Assembly (NCBI GenBank): GCA_016712285.1
Contig: JADJRK010000001.1
Span: 2,170,001-2,234,000 of the forward strand
DNA: 64,000 nt
Origin: Planctomycetota bacterium
GTDB lineage: Bacteria > Planctomycetota > UBA8742 > UBA2392
Direction: 5' to 3'
Below, piece after piece: positions 27,562 through 35,799 of the stretch; the first letter of the stretch is position 1; each line of letters starts with the position of its first letter. Below the pieces are notes generated by a model, which saw only the letters and a program-made list of their open reading frames with translations, made no database searches and had not been told where the DNA came from. The translations under genes and the position numbers were made by a program.

Positions 27562-30201
27562 TCACGAGCCGTCGGTGCGTCTGCCTGTTGCCTGTTTGGG
27601 CGGCAGCGGCGGGTGCGTCTCCAGCGTGAATGCGCGGGCGGGTATCACTTCGCGCGGGATGACTTCTGCCACGTTCTCGCCATCGCCCGTGGTAGCGCGC
27701 CATTGCAGCACGCACACCTCATGCTGGTTGTTCTCGAAGTACTGCATGCGAAACGGGTAGACCCCCGGCAGCAGGTGAATCGCCGCGCTGCTGTTTTCGG
27801 CCGGCGCCTGCGGCTTGTTCGCGTCGATCACCAGGTTGCCGTCGATCCACAGGCGCATGCCGTCGTCGGTGCGGCCGGTGAAGGTGTAGTCGCCCTCGGT
27901 TTCGATGATCAAGCCGCCGTACCACTCAATGACAAAGGTTTCGGCGGGAAACGGCAGGTCGAAGTCGGCGGTCGATTCAAAGTTCACGCGCCGGTCTTTG
28001 CGCAGGGCAAAGCAATCGAGCGCGGCAAGGTCGGGCACAGCCGACAAGCCGCCCGGCTGCGGAAAATCGTAGTAGTAACCGATCAAGCCGCGGTTGGCGA
28101 TGTCGATGAGGAATGGATCGCTGGGACTGCCGCCCTGTGTCGCGATCAATCGGCCCTCGCCCACACCCGGCGGGACAGTCATCGAGTAAGTGACATGCCA
28201 ACCGCCGACAACGTCTTTCGACTCCACAAACTCGGCGGGCATCGCTACGCCGTCCAGGGCGAAAGTGACCAGCGAGAGCAATTGCGAAGTGGAAAGTTGC
28301 AACGTCACATTCATGGTTTCGCCTTCGGCGACGGACGGGCGAGACGGAACGGGCAACGCCAACGGCGGCTTCCAGGGGTCAGGCGCAGCGTTCGCAACGG
28401 ACCAGACTACGGGCGGCGCCGCCGGTTGCTGCGGCGGGAACAGCAAGCACAACGGCAGGGGCTTTTTCGAGATGACGGGTGTGTCGTTTCCTTCGATGTT
28501 GATGCTGCCCGCGTTCATGCGCAGTGTAATCGTCAACTCCAACAACATGTCGGTATCGCCAAGCATTTCGATGACGAGCGGAACCATTCGGCCGCCGGAA
28601 TCGAACTCCCAATGAAAGTCCTGCGTCTCCTGGCTGGAGCGCTGCTCGCCGTCCAAGGTGACCCGAATCGGCCGCCCGGTAGAAAACGTGACGGACAACC
28701 AGTCGCTTCCGGGAAGCCCGAGCTGGCCCTGCCATCTGGCACAGCAGCGGGCGTGACTGAAGGGCTGATTGTCCGAGTGCCCAAAGAGGAAAGTCGGAGG
28801 ACTCTCTATGCGCGCAACATCCGGGGACTTTGCATCCGTCGCGTGAAAAGACGGTTGATCTAGGGCTGACTGCTCGAACCATTCCCCGAGCAAGCCGAAA
28901 TGGGTCGTTACGCTGAAATGCGCGCTGTTGCTCGGTATCCCTCCGGTCAGTTCGAACTCGGTGTTGTCGTAGCCCCAGATGTCGTAGCGAACGATGAGGT
29001 CACCGGTGCGGGCGCCGATGGGCACCGTTACACGAATCTCCGTGTCGCTTTCAGAGAGGATCGTCGCGATCTGGCCGGCAATCGTCACGACGCGCCCCTC
29101 AGTGTAGCGGCTTTCACCGTTTGGCCACTGGTCGCGGAAGTTCTTGCCGTAGATCGTGATCTCGTCGCCGATCTCTCCCGCTGACTTGCTTAAACCTGTG
29201 ATGATCGGGGCGTGGTCGCTCCACATCCACTCCGGCAGCAGCAGCATTTCGGGCGGCACCGGCACTGGCTTGCTTTCGCCCTGAGGCACCCACATGAAGT
29301 TGGCGGCGGCTTTGCGCCAGTCCTGCACGCCGTTGTTGAACTGCGCAAACTCAATCGTCAGCGGATACACGCCCGGCTGCAACGTCAGCACTGTGCTGAC
29401 TTCCACATAGCGCACCATGCCGTCCTGCAGCAGCACTGTCTGCCCCGCCAGCTCGACGCGGCCGCCGTTGTCGGCGCCCCAGAACAGCCAGTAGTCGGCG
29501 GCTTGCTCAATGACCAGATAGCCGGTCCAGACTGCGGCGAAGCTTTCGCCCACGGGCACGCCCGCGAAACTTTCGGCGTCGGGAAACGACACCTGCCGGT
29601 CGATGCGTGTGTAAGTCGGCTCTTTGGGCAGCTCCGCCGGCAACGTAGTGTCGCCAAGCGAGTAATACTGGGCGTACAAACCGCGGCGGTCCTGTTTGAG
29701 CTGATCGGAAACTTCGGCTGGCGCCTTCACGCCCTTGCTGCGCGGGCCGGCCACGGCGCGGGGCCGCGTGTTGCCCAGATTCTGGCCGGCGGGGCGGTCG
29801 TGACCGCGAATGAATGGCCGTGTCGTTGGAGTTTCTGGCGGCGTTTCTGCTGACGTTTCTTTCGGCGGTGTGTCCGGCTTTTCTTGCGAACTCGGCGGCG
29901 ACTGCACAGCGCGCCTTTCCTCGACAATTTGCCCCGGCTGCGCGTCCGGATCGGATGACTCTTTCACCGGTGGCGGTTTGACTTGCCCAGCCGGGTCGTC
30001 GTCGGCGTGCGTGCGGGAATTTTCCCGTTCGTGTGCAGCGGCGTCTGACGTCTCGTCGGGTGTCCGGTCGTCTGGCGCTCGGGCACAGGCGCCTGACAAG
30101 TTGCCTTGAAACACGGGCTCTGCTGGTGCCAGCGCGTACCACGCCAGCGCCAGCGACGCTGTCAGCAGTACGATCAGCAGTGCAAGCCATCGAAAGCGCA
30201 T
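27562..30201 (-). CDS. Large exported protein with PA14-like and IPT/TIG domains
   Basis: 879 residues. Signal anchor (residues ~4-25), then ~150 residues of low-complexity Pro/Glu/Thr/Asp linker. PA14-like modules: RGLYAQYYSLGDTTLP... with WTGYLVIEQAADYWLFWGADNGGRVELAG (~176-300), and a second at the C-terminus, IGYYYDFPQPGG... EWYGGLIIETEGDYTFTGRTDDGMRLWIDGNLVID (~715-850). Between them is an IPT/TIG segment (PIITGLSKSAGEIGDEITIYGKNF, ~335-430) and further beta-rich sequence. PA14 domains bind carbohydrate or act in adhesion; the precise ligand is unknown. The stop codon abuts the ferredoxin start. Confidence 0.85.
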   Translation of the reverse strand: MRFRWLALLIVLLTASLALAWYALAPAEPVFQGNLSGACARAPDDRTPDETSDAAAHERENSRTHADDDPAGQVKPPPVKESSDPDAQPGQIVEERRAVQSPPSSQEKPDTPPKETSAETPPETPTTRPFIRGHDRPAGQNLGNTRPRAVAGPRSKGVKAPAEVSDQLKQDRRGLYAQYYSLGDTTLPAELPKEPTYTRIDRQVSFPDAESFAGVPVGESFAAVWTGYLVIEQAADYWLFWGADNGGRVELAGQTVLLQDGMVRYVEVSTVLTLQPGVYPLTIEFAQFNNGVQDWRKAAANFMWVPQGESKPVPVPPEMLLLPEWMWSDHAPIITGLSKSAGEIGDEITIYGKNFRDQWPNGESRYTEGRVVTIAGQIATILSESDTEIRVTVPIGARTGDLIVRYDIWGYDNTEFELTGGIPSNSAHFSVTTHFGLLGEWFEQSALDQPSFHATDAKSPDVARIESPPTFLFGHSDNQPFSHARCCARWQGQLGLPGSDWLSVTFSTGRPIRVTLDGEQRSSQETQDFHWEFDSGGRMVPLVIEMLGDTDMLLELTITLRMNAGSINIEGNDTPVISKKPLPLCLLFPPQQPAAPPVVWSVANAAPDPWKPPLALPVPSRPSVAEGETMNVTLQLSTSQLLSLVTFALDGVAMPAEFVESKDVVGGWHVTYSMTVPPGVGEGRLIATQGGSPSDPFLIDIANRGLIGYYYDFPQPGGLSAVPDLAALDCFALRKDRRVNFESTADFDLPFPAETFVIEWYGGLIIETEGDYTFTGRTDDGMRLWIDGNLVIDANKPQAPAENSSAAIHLLPGVYPFRMQYFENNQHEVCVLQWRATTGDGENVAEVIPREVIPARAFTLETHPPLPPKQATGRRTDGS

Positions 30202-30245
30202 GGTTGCATTCTAGCGGCGTATTCTTGGGTGTGTGAACTACTTGT

Positions 30246-30376
30246 CTCACGCCAAGGCGCGGAGGCGCTGAGAACTGCAACTGCTTTGCCGCGAAAACGC
30301 TAAAGCGCGAAAACGACTTTTGCGTTTTCGCGCTTTCGCGGCTGCCTTGCTTGGCGGCTTTGCGCCTTGGCGTGAG
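30246..30376. repeat. Nested long inverted repeat
   Basis: Outer arms CTCACGCCAAGGCGC (30246-30260) and GCGCCTTGGCGTGAG (30362-30376) are perfect complements. Inner arms GCCGCGAAA (30288-30296) / TTTCGCGGC (30334-30342) and AAAGCGCGAAAACG (30302-30315) / CGTTTTCGCGCTTT (30323-30336) are also perfect, giving a long cruciform-capable structure between the PA14 gene and the SRPBCC gene. Confidence 0.8.
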
Positions 30377-30394
30377 TTTGCAGTTCGCTGTTGG

Positions 30395-31480
30395 TTACCT
30401 GCGCTTTTTCTTCGCTGGCTTCTTTGTTGGCTTCTTGGCCGGTTTCTTTGCGAGTTTCTTTTTCGGTGCGGTCTTCTTCTTGGCCCCGGCCCTTCCGGGC
30501 CGGGCTTTGGTTGCCTTCTTTGCCGCTATCTTGGCTGGTTTCTTTTTCGGTGCTGTTTTCTTCTTTACCCCGGCCCTTCCGGGCCGGGCTTTTGGTGCTG
30601 TTTTCTTTTTCGGTGCTGCCTTCTTTTTTGCCCCGCCCTTTCCAGGGCGGGCTTTCGGTGCCTTCTTCTTTGGTGCTGCTTTCTTTTTCGGTGCGGCCTT
30701 CTTCTTAGCCCCCGCCCTTCCGGGCCGGGCTTTTGGGGCTGCTTTCTTCTTGGCCCCGGCCTTTGCGGGGCGGGCTTTTGCGGTCTTGCTGCTGCTTGCT
30801 GTTACTGGTTTGCGTTCGGCCTTCTTGCGCTCTGGCTTGGGCTGGGCTGGTTTTGGTGGCTCGAGAAATGGCCGCTCGGCTTGCAGCGTCACGGGCGCCG
30901 GGGCTTCGTCGGGTTCATCCGCGGGCTCTTCGACCTGCGGCGCCTCCCACCCCACTTCGTGCTCGCTCTCGCTGCTCCAGTCGTCCATCTCTTCTTTGTC
31001 GTCCGGGCGTTCCCACTCGGTCTTGGCCGGCTGTGCGGCAGCACCTGCCGGCTGGGCCTGGTCGGCCGACATCACGCGCGTCAAGCCGCGCCGGATGAAG
31101 TATTCACGCATCGGCGTGAAGTAATGCTCGTGCCAGCCCTTTTCATAGTTCGCGGCTTGGCCGGGCGGGATGTCCCAGTGGCGCAGTGTCACGCGCGTGC
31201 CGTCGCCTTCGTTTTCCAGCAGCAGTTCAAGGCGCGAATCCGGCGCGTCGTCCGGGAACTCCGCGCTGCGCCAGCTTTGGACAATGCGGCGTGCGGGCTC
31301 AAGCTCAAGGTTCATGCCGTGGATGTAGCCGTCCCACGCATCAAACGCCGAGCCGACCACCGGCTCGCCATGTGACTCGCCGCCCGTCATCTCGGTGTGC
31401 TGGTCGCCATCAAGCCACGCGGCGTACACCTGCAACGGCGTGGCCGGTATGAACGCGCTGATTGTGAATGATTCGGACAT
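30395..31480 (-). CDS. SRPBCC (AHSA1-like) domain fused to a histone-H1-like Lys/Ala/Pro tail
   Basis: 361 residues. Residues 1-135 form an AHSA1/CalC-type SRPBCC hydrophobic-ligand domain (ISAFIPATPLQVYAAWLDGDQHTEMTGG, then SWRSAEFPDDAPDSRLELLLENEGDGTRVTLRHWDIPPGQ and GWHEHYFTPMREYF). An acidic Pro/Glu linker (~145-200) follows. The last ~150 residues are a KARPGRAGAKKKAAPKKK-type repeat tail, like bacterial histone-H1-like/AlgP proteins, and should bind DNA or RNA. The fusion is unusual. The tail is encoded by DNA rich in TTCC-loop palindromes described separately. Function unknown. Confidence 0.8.
   Translation of the reverse strand: MSESFTISAFIPATPLQVYAAWLDGDQHTEMTGGESHGEPVVGSAFDAWDGYIHGMNLELEPARRIVQSWRSAEFPDDAPDSRLELLLENEGDGTRVTLRHWDIPPGQAANYEKGWHEHYFTPMREYFIRRGLTRVMSADQAQPAGAAAQPAKTEWERPDDKEEMDDWSSESEHEVGWEAPQVEEPADEPDEAPAPVTLQAERPFLEPPKPAQPKPERKKAERKPVTASSSKTAKARPAKAGAKKKAAPKARPGRAGAKKKAAPKKKAAPKKKAPKARPGKGGAKKKAAPKKKTAPKARPGRAGVKKKTAPKKKPAKIAAKKATKARPGRAGAKKKTAPKKKLAKKPAKKPTKKPAKKKRR
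30485..30730. repeat. TTCC-loop palindromes inside the histone-like tail coding sequence
   Basis: Perfect palindromes CCCGGCCC-TTCC-GGGCCGGG at 30485-30504 and 30571-30590, a variant CCCGCCCT-TTCC-AGGGCGGG at 30632-30651, and degenerate copies at 30711-30730 and near 30755. On the coding strand each unit reads ARPGRAG or ARPGKGG. Confidence 0.8.
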
Positions 31481-31717
31481 GGTCTTCTCCGGATGGGCGG
31501 CTTTACTTTAGTTTTGCCGCCAGAGGCGAATAGCGCCATGGGTCACTGTGGATTACACTGGCGCTCTTTACGGCAACGCACCGGCAAACGTCAAGACCGG
31601 CGTTTGCGACGATGGTTGAAGCATCAAACGCACTTTGCAGGAATTGCTCAAAACTGGCGGGGTACGCTGCAATCTGCACCCGACACCGCCGAAAGACCAG
31701 CAACCCTGAGGAGAGAC

Positions 31718-32749
31718 ATGAAAGCTTCCAGCCTGCTGCTGATATGCGTTGCCTGTGCGATTGGCGCAGGCGGCGCCGCCGTGCTGCTGTTCGAGACCCT
31801 GCACCAGCCCGCCCAAACCGCGATTGCACAGCCCACACCCGCCCCAGTCCGCGACCCAAACCACGATAAAGAAATCGCCGAGTTGCGCGGGCAGATCGCG
31901 GACCTGCGTGCCGAAGTCTCGCAGCTCAAGGCCCAGCAGAAAGCAGCACCGCAGCCCACACCCGCAGAGCCGCCGCCAGAGGACGCAGCCACCGAAGAGG
32001 AACCCGCCGGCGAGACCGCAGATGACCCGGCGCTGAAAAAGAGCCTTGAGGACATCGACACAGGCCAAGCCGACATCAAAGCCATTCGCGAGCAAGCCAT
32101 CGCTGACATTGCTTCAAAGAATGAAGGCAAGCGCGACGCAGCGCTGGAGCTGCTGATCGCACTGGCCCAGCGCGGAGATACCGACGCCAACGCCGCACTT
32201 CTCAACGCGATGAAGAGTGAAGACGCCGACCTGCGCCAGGAACTCATCGACAAATTGGGCGAAAGCGAAAACGCCGAGTTCCTGCCCGTGCTCGAAGGCG
32301 CGATGGCTGATCCCGACGCCAACGTGCGCGCCGAAGTCGCCGGCGCACTCGGCAAAATGCCCGCCGACCTGGCTGGTCCCCTGCTGCTCAAACTGCTTGC
32401 AGACACCGAGATCGACGTGCTGCGCAAAGCCGCCGACAGCCTGGGCGACCTCAAGTACCAGCCGGCACTTGCCGAACTGCAACGGCTTTCGCGCCATACC
32501 GACGAGGGCGTGGCGGTTGAGGCGGCCGTCTCGATGGCGCGGCTTGGCGACACCAGTGCCGCCGAGGGCTGGGTCTCCACCATCGGCGCGCGCCTGACCA
32601 GCAACGACGTGCGCGAGCGCCGCAACGCGGTCAAGACACTGCGCCGCTTCAAGCTTGAGAGCACGCGGCCCTACCTTGAGCAGGCACTCAACGACGAAGA
32701 CAGCAACGTGCGCAGCGAAGCCCAGAAGGGCCTGAAGGCACTCAAGTAG
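31718..32749 (+). CDS. Membrane-anchored HEAT-repeat protein
   Basis: 343 residues. An N-terminal signal anchor (MKASSLLLICVACAIGAGGAAVLLF) is followed by a predicted coiled coil (DKEIAELRGQIADLRAEVSQLKAQQ), a Pro/Glu linker and, from ~residue 135, helical HEAT-type repeats (ALAQRGDTDANAALLNAMKSEDADLRQELIDKLGESENAEFLPVLEGAMADPDANVRAEVAGALG and following). ATG 31718 is chosen because AGGAGA sits just upstream and the signal anchor starts there. It likely serves as a protein-interaction scaffold. Convergent with the phosphatase gene, only 6 bp apart. Confidence 0.87.
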   Translation: MKASSLLLICVACAIGAGGAAVLLFETLHQPAQTAIAQPTPAPVRDPNHDKEIAELRGQIADLRAEVSQLKAQQKAAPQPTPAEPPPEDAATEEEPAGETADDPALKKSLEDIDTGQADIKAIREQAIADIASKNEGKRDAALELLIALAQRGDTDANAALLNAMKSEDADLRQELIDKLGESENAEFLPVLEGAMADPDANVRAEVAGALGKMPADLAGPLLLKLLADTEIDVLRKAADSLGDLKYQPALAELQRLSRHTDEGVAVEAAVSMARLGDTSAAEGWVSTIGARLTSNDVRERRNAVKTLRRFKLESTRPYLEQALNDEDSNVRSEAQKGLKALK

Positions 32750-32755
32750 CCGGGG

Positions 32756-33601
32756 TTACTTCAGGTCCAGTTTGGGCAGGTTGCCGTGCAGGGCCTTGAT
32801 GGCGGCTTCGTGCAGCACGCCGTTGCTGCACACGCAATTTCCTGAGTAGACGCTTTCTTTGCCCTTGAAGTCGGTCAGTTTGCCGCCGGCTTCAGCCAGC
32901 ATGGCGGCAAACGGGGCGATATCCCATTCCCTGATCTTAGGCTCGATGCTGATTTCCATGCGGCCGGTGACGACCAGCAGGTGCCCCCAGCAATGGCCGA
33001 AACCGCGGTCTTTGCGCGTGGCGTCGCGCAGTTTCAAGAACTCGCCGACCTTGCCCGTGCGATGAAACGCGCCCTGGCCGGTGGTGGTGATCATGGCCTT
33101 GGACAACTCGCTGGTCGGGCTGACCTGTGCGCGAATCGCGCGCTCCTTCAGCGTTTCGACGTCGTATGCGCCCGTCGTGTCCTGCACCCACCAGCAGCCG
33201 TGGCCGTGGCTTGCCCACACAAACTCGCGCTGCGCGGGCATGAAGCAGATGCCTGCCACCATGCGGCCATCCAGCTCAAGCCCAACCAGCGTGCCGAAAA
33301 TCGGGATCTTGCGGATGAACGCCTCGGTGCCGTCCAGCGGGTCGATGATCCACTTGAAGCCGCTGGTGCCGTGTTCATCTTCGTGTTCTTCGCCGATGAT
33401 CGCGTCGTCGGGAAACACCGCCGCCAGCCGCTGGCGCAGAATGCGCTCTGCGCGCTCGTCGGCCTGCGTCACCGGGCTGCCGTCGCCCTTCCAGACCACG
33501 TCGATGCCCATGCCGAAGTAGTACTCGGCCACGGCTTTGCCCGCGTCAAACGTGGCATCAAGGGCCAGCGCAAGGCGCGACTGGATGGCTTTGTCGGTCA
33601 T
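32756..33601 (-). CDS. Inositol-monophosphatase-family phosphatase (histidinol-phosphatase-like)
   Basis: 281 residues from the ATG at 33601 (a further 16 residues are possible from 33649). Mg-dependent phosphatase fold: VWKGDGSPVTQADERAE, IIGEEHEDE, WIIDPLDGTEAFIRKIPIFGTLVGLEL (the DPLDGT metal site) and REWDIAPFAAMLAEAGGKLTDFKG (WDxA motif). FGHCWGHLLVVTGRMEISI resembles the histidinol-phosphatase HisN branch, so histidinol phosphate is a plausible substrate, but no his genes are adjacent and inositol or sugar phosphates remain possible. Confidence 0.88.
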   Translation of the reverse strand: MTDKAIQSRLALALDATFDAGKAVAEYYFGMGIDVVWKGDGSPVTQADERAERILRQRLAAVFPDDAIIGEEHEDEHGTSGFKWIIDPLDGTEAFIRKIPIFGTLVGLELDGRMVAGICFMPAQREFVWASHGHGCWWVQDTTGAYDVETLKERAIRAQVSPTSELSKAMITTTGQGAFHRTGKVGEFLKLRDATRKDRGFGHCWGHLLVVTGRMEISIEPKIREWDIAPFAAMLAEAGGKLTDFKGKESVYSGNCVCSNGVLHEAAIKALHGNLPKLDLK

Positions 33602-33725
33602 GGGGCAGAAGATAGCCAATTGTGGCAACGCTGCCAGCGGGTTGGGCATGGAGGTCGTGCGTCGCCGTGACTAGACTCTGCGGCGCTCACACCTGTTTGC
33701 AACTACTCCTTGGAAAGGAACTTCT

Positions 33726-34385
33726 ATGACCAGCATGCAATACATGATCGGTTTGGCATTCACAGGCACGATGGCGTTGGCCGGCGCGTTCGCCGCGGTC
33801 GGCATCATGCAGCCGACACCGGTCGGCGCGCAGGAAGGCATTGGCGCCGTCAAAGCCACCGAGTTCCAGCTTGTGGACAAGAACGGCAAGGTGCGCATCC
33901 AGCTTGACGTCGGCGAAAGCGGTGACGCTCGCTTCTCGATGCTTGATGGCAAGGGTGCTGTGCGGTTGCAGGCCAACTCGGGTGGTGATCAGGCCTACGT
34001 TTCGTTGCTTGATGGCAGCGGCAAGATTCGCTACCTGGTGGGCCACAACCTGAAAGACGACATGGTCATGGAAACTTACACCGATGCGGAGGGTCGCAAC
34101 CGGTTCATCAGCTCCCTGCGCAAAGAAGGCGACGCGGTCATCACGTTTGCCAACAGCGAAGGCAAGAATGTAGTCACGCTGATGGGCGGCGACGAGCTGT
34201 CGTCGCTGCAACTGGCGGGCGGCGAGAACCTGATGCAGAACTCGATCCTCAAGGACGGCCGCGCGTTCTTTGCCATGCAGAACGGCAAGACTGTGCGCTG
34301 GCGCGGCATGATCGCCGCCGACGGCACACCCAGCCTCGATTTCCTGAACGCAGAAAAGAAAGCAACCTGGAGCGCGGGCAAGTAA
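33726..34385 (+). CDS. Membrane-anchored beta-repeat hypothetical protein
   Basis: 219 residues. A hydrophobic N-terminus (MQYMIGLAFTGTMALAGAFAAVGIMQ) acts as signal or anchor. The rest is made of beta-prone repeats with recurring L[DK]G[KSN]G..R or D.[ND]GK.R patterns (VDKNGKVRIQLDV, LDGKGAVRLQA, LDGSGKIRYLV, LKDGRAFFAMQNGK). No cysteines beyond the anchor. A strong GGAAAGGA ribosome-binding site precedes the ATG. Function unknown; a bactofilin- or solenoid-like fold is a guess. Confidence 0.8.
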   Translation: MTSMQYMIGLAFTGTMALAGAFAAVGIMQPTPVGAQEGIGAVKATEFQLVDKNGKVRIQLDVGESGDARFSMLDGKGAVRLQANSGGDQAYVSLLDGSGKIRYLVGHNLKDDMVMETYTDAEGRNRFISSLRKEGDAVITFANSEGKNVVTLMGGDELSSLQLAGGENLMQNSILKDGRAFFAMQNGKTVRWRGMIAADGTPSLDFLNAEKKATWSAGK

Positions 34386-34391
34386 ACGCGT

Positions 34392-34712
34392 TCACCATAC
34401 ACGGGGCGGCGCTTCGGCGCCGCCCTGTTGCGTCAGGTGCTTGTGCGCGAGCCACTGCGCGTACAGCCACTCAATCGCCGCGCGGTCCCGAATCTCGTTG
34501 CCGTCAAGGTCGCGCCACGTGGTCACGCTGCCGACCGCGCTGATATGCCCGCGCCCCACCCGCGCCAGCACGTGCAGGCGCCGGCCCGCCGGCTGTACGT
34601 CAATCAGCTCCGGCAGTTGCGGTTGGGCGCGCGCGCCCAGCAGCACGCGCGTCGCCACGGCCAGCGCCGAGGCGCCGATCAGTGCCGCGCACAGGATCTC
34701 TTCGGGTGTCAT
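34392..34712 (-). CDS. Small hypothetical protein with one membrane helix
   Basis: 106 residues: an N-terminal hydrophobic helix (ILCAALIGASALAVATRVLLGA) then a soluble domain (LPELIDVQPAGRRLHVLARVGRGHISAVGSVTTWRDLDGNEI...). The last ~15 codons overlap a GGGCGGCGC-TTCG-GCGCCGCCC hairpin at 34404-34425 that may also terminate the convergent 33726 gene. The ribosome-binding site is weak. Existence is plausible, function unknown. Confidence 0.5.
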   Translation of the reverse strand: MTPEEILCAALIGASALAVATRVLLGARAQPQLPELIDVQPAGRRLHVLARVGRGHISAVGSVTTWRDLDGNEIRDRAAIEWLYAQWLAHKHLTQQGGAEAPPRVW

Positions 34713-34776
34713 GGCGCCAGTCTAGCAACCGAATCCGCCGCTCGTTAGCTTGTGACGCTGCGTACGGGATACGATC

Positions 34777-35205
34777 GTGAAAGTGCCGCCAAACATCGAA
34801 GTGAAAGAGCACGAGCTCTCGTTCAAGACCGCCCGCAGCGGCGGCCCCGGCGGCCAGCACGTCAACAAAGCCGAGACGCGCGTCCAGATGCGCTGGCACG
34901 TGGCGAGCAGCCCGGGCGTGCCCGATGCCGTCAAGGCGCGCTTCCTGGCGACCTACCGCACGCGCATCACCGACGGCGGCGAGATCATCATCGACTGCGA
35001 TGAATCCCGCAGCCAGCACCGCAATCGCGAAATCTGCCTTGAGCGCCTGCGCGAGATGCTGAGCGCCGTCGCCAAGCCGCCCAAAGCCCGCAAGAAAAGC
35101 AAGCCGGGCAAGGGCGAACTTGCCCGCCGCCGCAAAAGCCGCGAGGCGCAGTCAGCCAAGAAGGCCGCGCGGCGCGGCGTGGATTGGTCGAAAGGGGAAA
35201 GCTAA
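34777..35205 (+). CDS. arfB: ArfB/YaeJ-like peptidyl-tRNA hydrolase (GGQ release-factor-like)
   Basis: 142 residues with a GTG start. Rescues ribosomes stalled at mRNA ends by hydrolysing peptidyl-tRNA. The catalytic motif is ARSGGPGGQHVNKAETRVQMRW (GGQ near residue 26), followed by the conserved CDESRSQHRNREICLERL and the basic Lys/Arg-rich C-terminal tail (AKPPKARKKSKPGKGELARRRKSREAQSAKK) that in ArfB enters the empty mRNA channel. Size and tail fit ArfB rather than a class I release factor or mitochondrial ICT1. Just upstream of the tRNA-Leu gene. Confidence 0.93.
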   Translation: MKVPPNIEVKEHELSFKTARSGGPGGQHVNKAETRVQMRWHVASSPGVPDAVKARFLATYRTRITDGGEIIIDCDESRSQHRNREICLERLREMLSAVAKPPKARKKSKPGKGELARRRKSREAQSAKKAARRGVDWSKGES

Positions 35206-35263
35206 GCGTGGCGCTGCCGCCCATTGACCATTGAGCAGTGTTGATTGATTATTGCGCGACCTT

Positions 35264-35352
35264 GCCGGGGTGGCGGAATTGGCAGACGCGGCGGATTCAA
35301 AATCCGCAGTCCTTCAGTGGGCGTGTGGGTTCAAGTCCCACCCCCGGCACCA
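35264..35352 (+). tRNA. tRNA-Leu (CAA anticodon)
   Basis: 89 nt including an encoded CCA end. Acceptor stem GCCGGGG (35264-35270) pairs with CCCCGGC (35342-35348), discriminator A, then CCA. The anticodon arm GCGGA-TTCAAAA-TCCGC gives anticodon CAA at 35298-35300. The 17-nt long variable arm (35308-35324) and the T arm GTGGG-TTCAAGT-CCCAC confirm a class II leucine tRNA. It reads UUG codons. Followed immediately by a strong terminator. Confidence 0.97.
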
Positions 35353-35387
35353 AAAAGCAGCCCCGGCGAAAGCCGGGGCTGCTTTTT
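35352..35387. terminator. Strong bidirectional terminator after tRNA-Leu
   Basis: Perfect 16-bp stem AAAAAGCAGCCCCGGC / GCCGGGGCTGCTTTTT with a GAAA loop, directly after the CCA end. Runs of A and T flank the GC-rich core so it can act in both directions, also ending transcription of the small minus-strand gene at 35447. Confidence 0.93.
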
Positions 35388-35396
35388 GTCCGCCAG

Positions 35397-35443
35397 CTTG
35401 TCCGACGAAGCCTTGGCGAAGTCGGAAGCTTTAGCGAAGGCGG
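35397..35443 (+). repeat. Interspersed ~47-bp repeat (GACGAAGCCTTGGCGAAGTCGG type), copy A
   Basis: CTTGTCCGACGAAGCCTTGG CGAAGTCGG and the following AGC-TTTA-GCGAAG match, on the opposite strand, the sequence at 41031-41077 almost base for base. If translated it reads SDEALAKSEALAKAD, a peptide I recall seeing mis-annotated in unrelated environmental proteins. Here it lies between the terminator and a small gene. Confidence 0.75.
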
Positions 35444-35446
35444 ACT

Positions 35447-35644
35447 CTACTCGTCGTCGTCTTCGTCATCTTTCTGGCGCTGGCCCTTGCTGCTGCCTTC
35501 CATCACCGGTGCCAGCAGCCAGCCGATCAACGGCCAGCCCAGCAGCAGGTTGATTCCAAGGCCCATCGTCGCCAGCGGGGCCGTCAGCGTCGCCACCAGC
35601 GCCGCCGCAAAGGGTCCACCCAGTCCGTCCACCACACTTGCCAT
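35447..35644 (-). CDS. Small two-helix membrane protein with acidic tail
   Basis: 65 residues: two hydrophobic helices (GPFAAALVATLTAPLATMGLGI and LLLGWPLIGWLLAPVMEG) and an Asp/Glu tail (KDDEDDDE). A GGAGA ribosome-binding site lies about 7 bases upstream of the ATG at 35644, which supports that it is real. Divergent from the E1 gene. Function unknown. Confidence 0.6.
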   Translation of the reverse strand: MASVVDGLGGPFAAALVATLTAPLATMGLGINLLLGWPLIGWLLAPVMEGSSKGQRQKDDEDDDE

Positions 35645-35799
35645 GGCATGTCTCCGGTCGATGTCGTTACGGCCCCTTGTAGCTTTCCCGCCGCGTTTGT
35701 GGAATCGTCGCGCCAGTGTTTGGTTTTTGTTACAAAAGCCGGTTCGGCCTCACTTTGGGTCTTAATCCACATTCTTTGCACGCACGTCGGAACACCGCC

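Noticed and set aside
34404..34425. A strong terminator after the 33726 gene
   Set aside because: The hairpin is perfect but lacks a proper T-run on either strand and overlaps the coding end of the 34392 gene, so I did not list it as a terminator.
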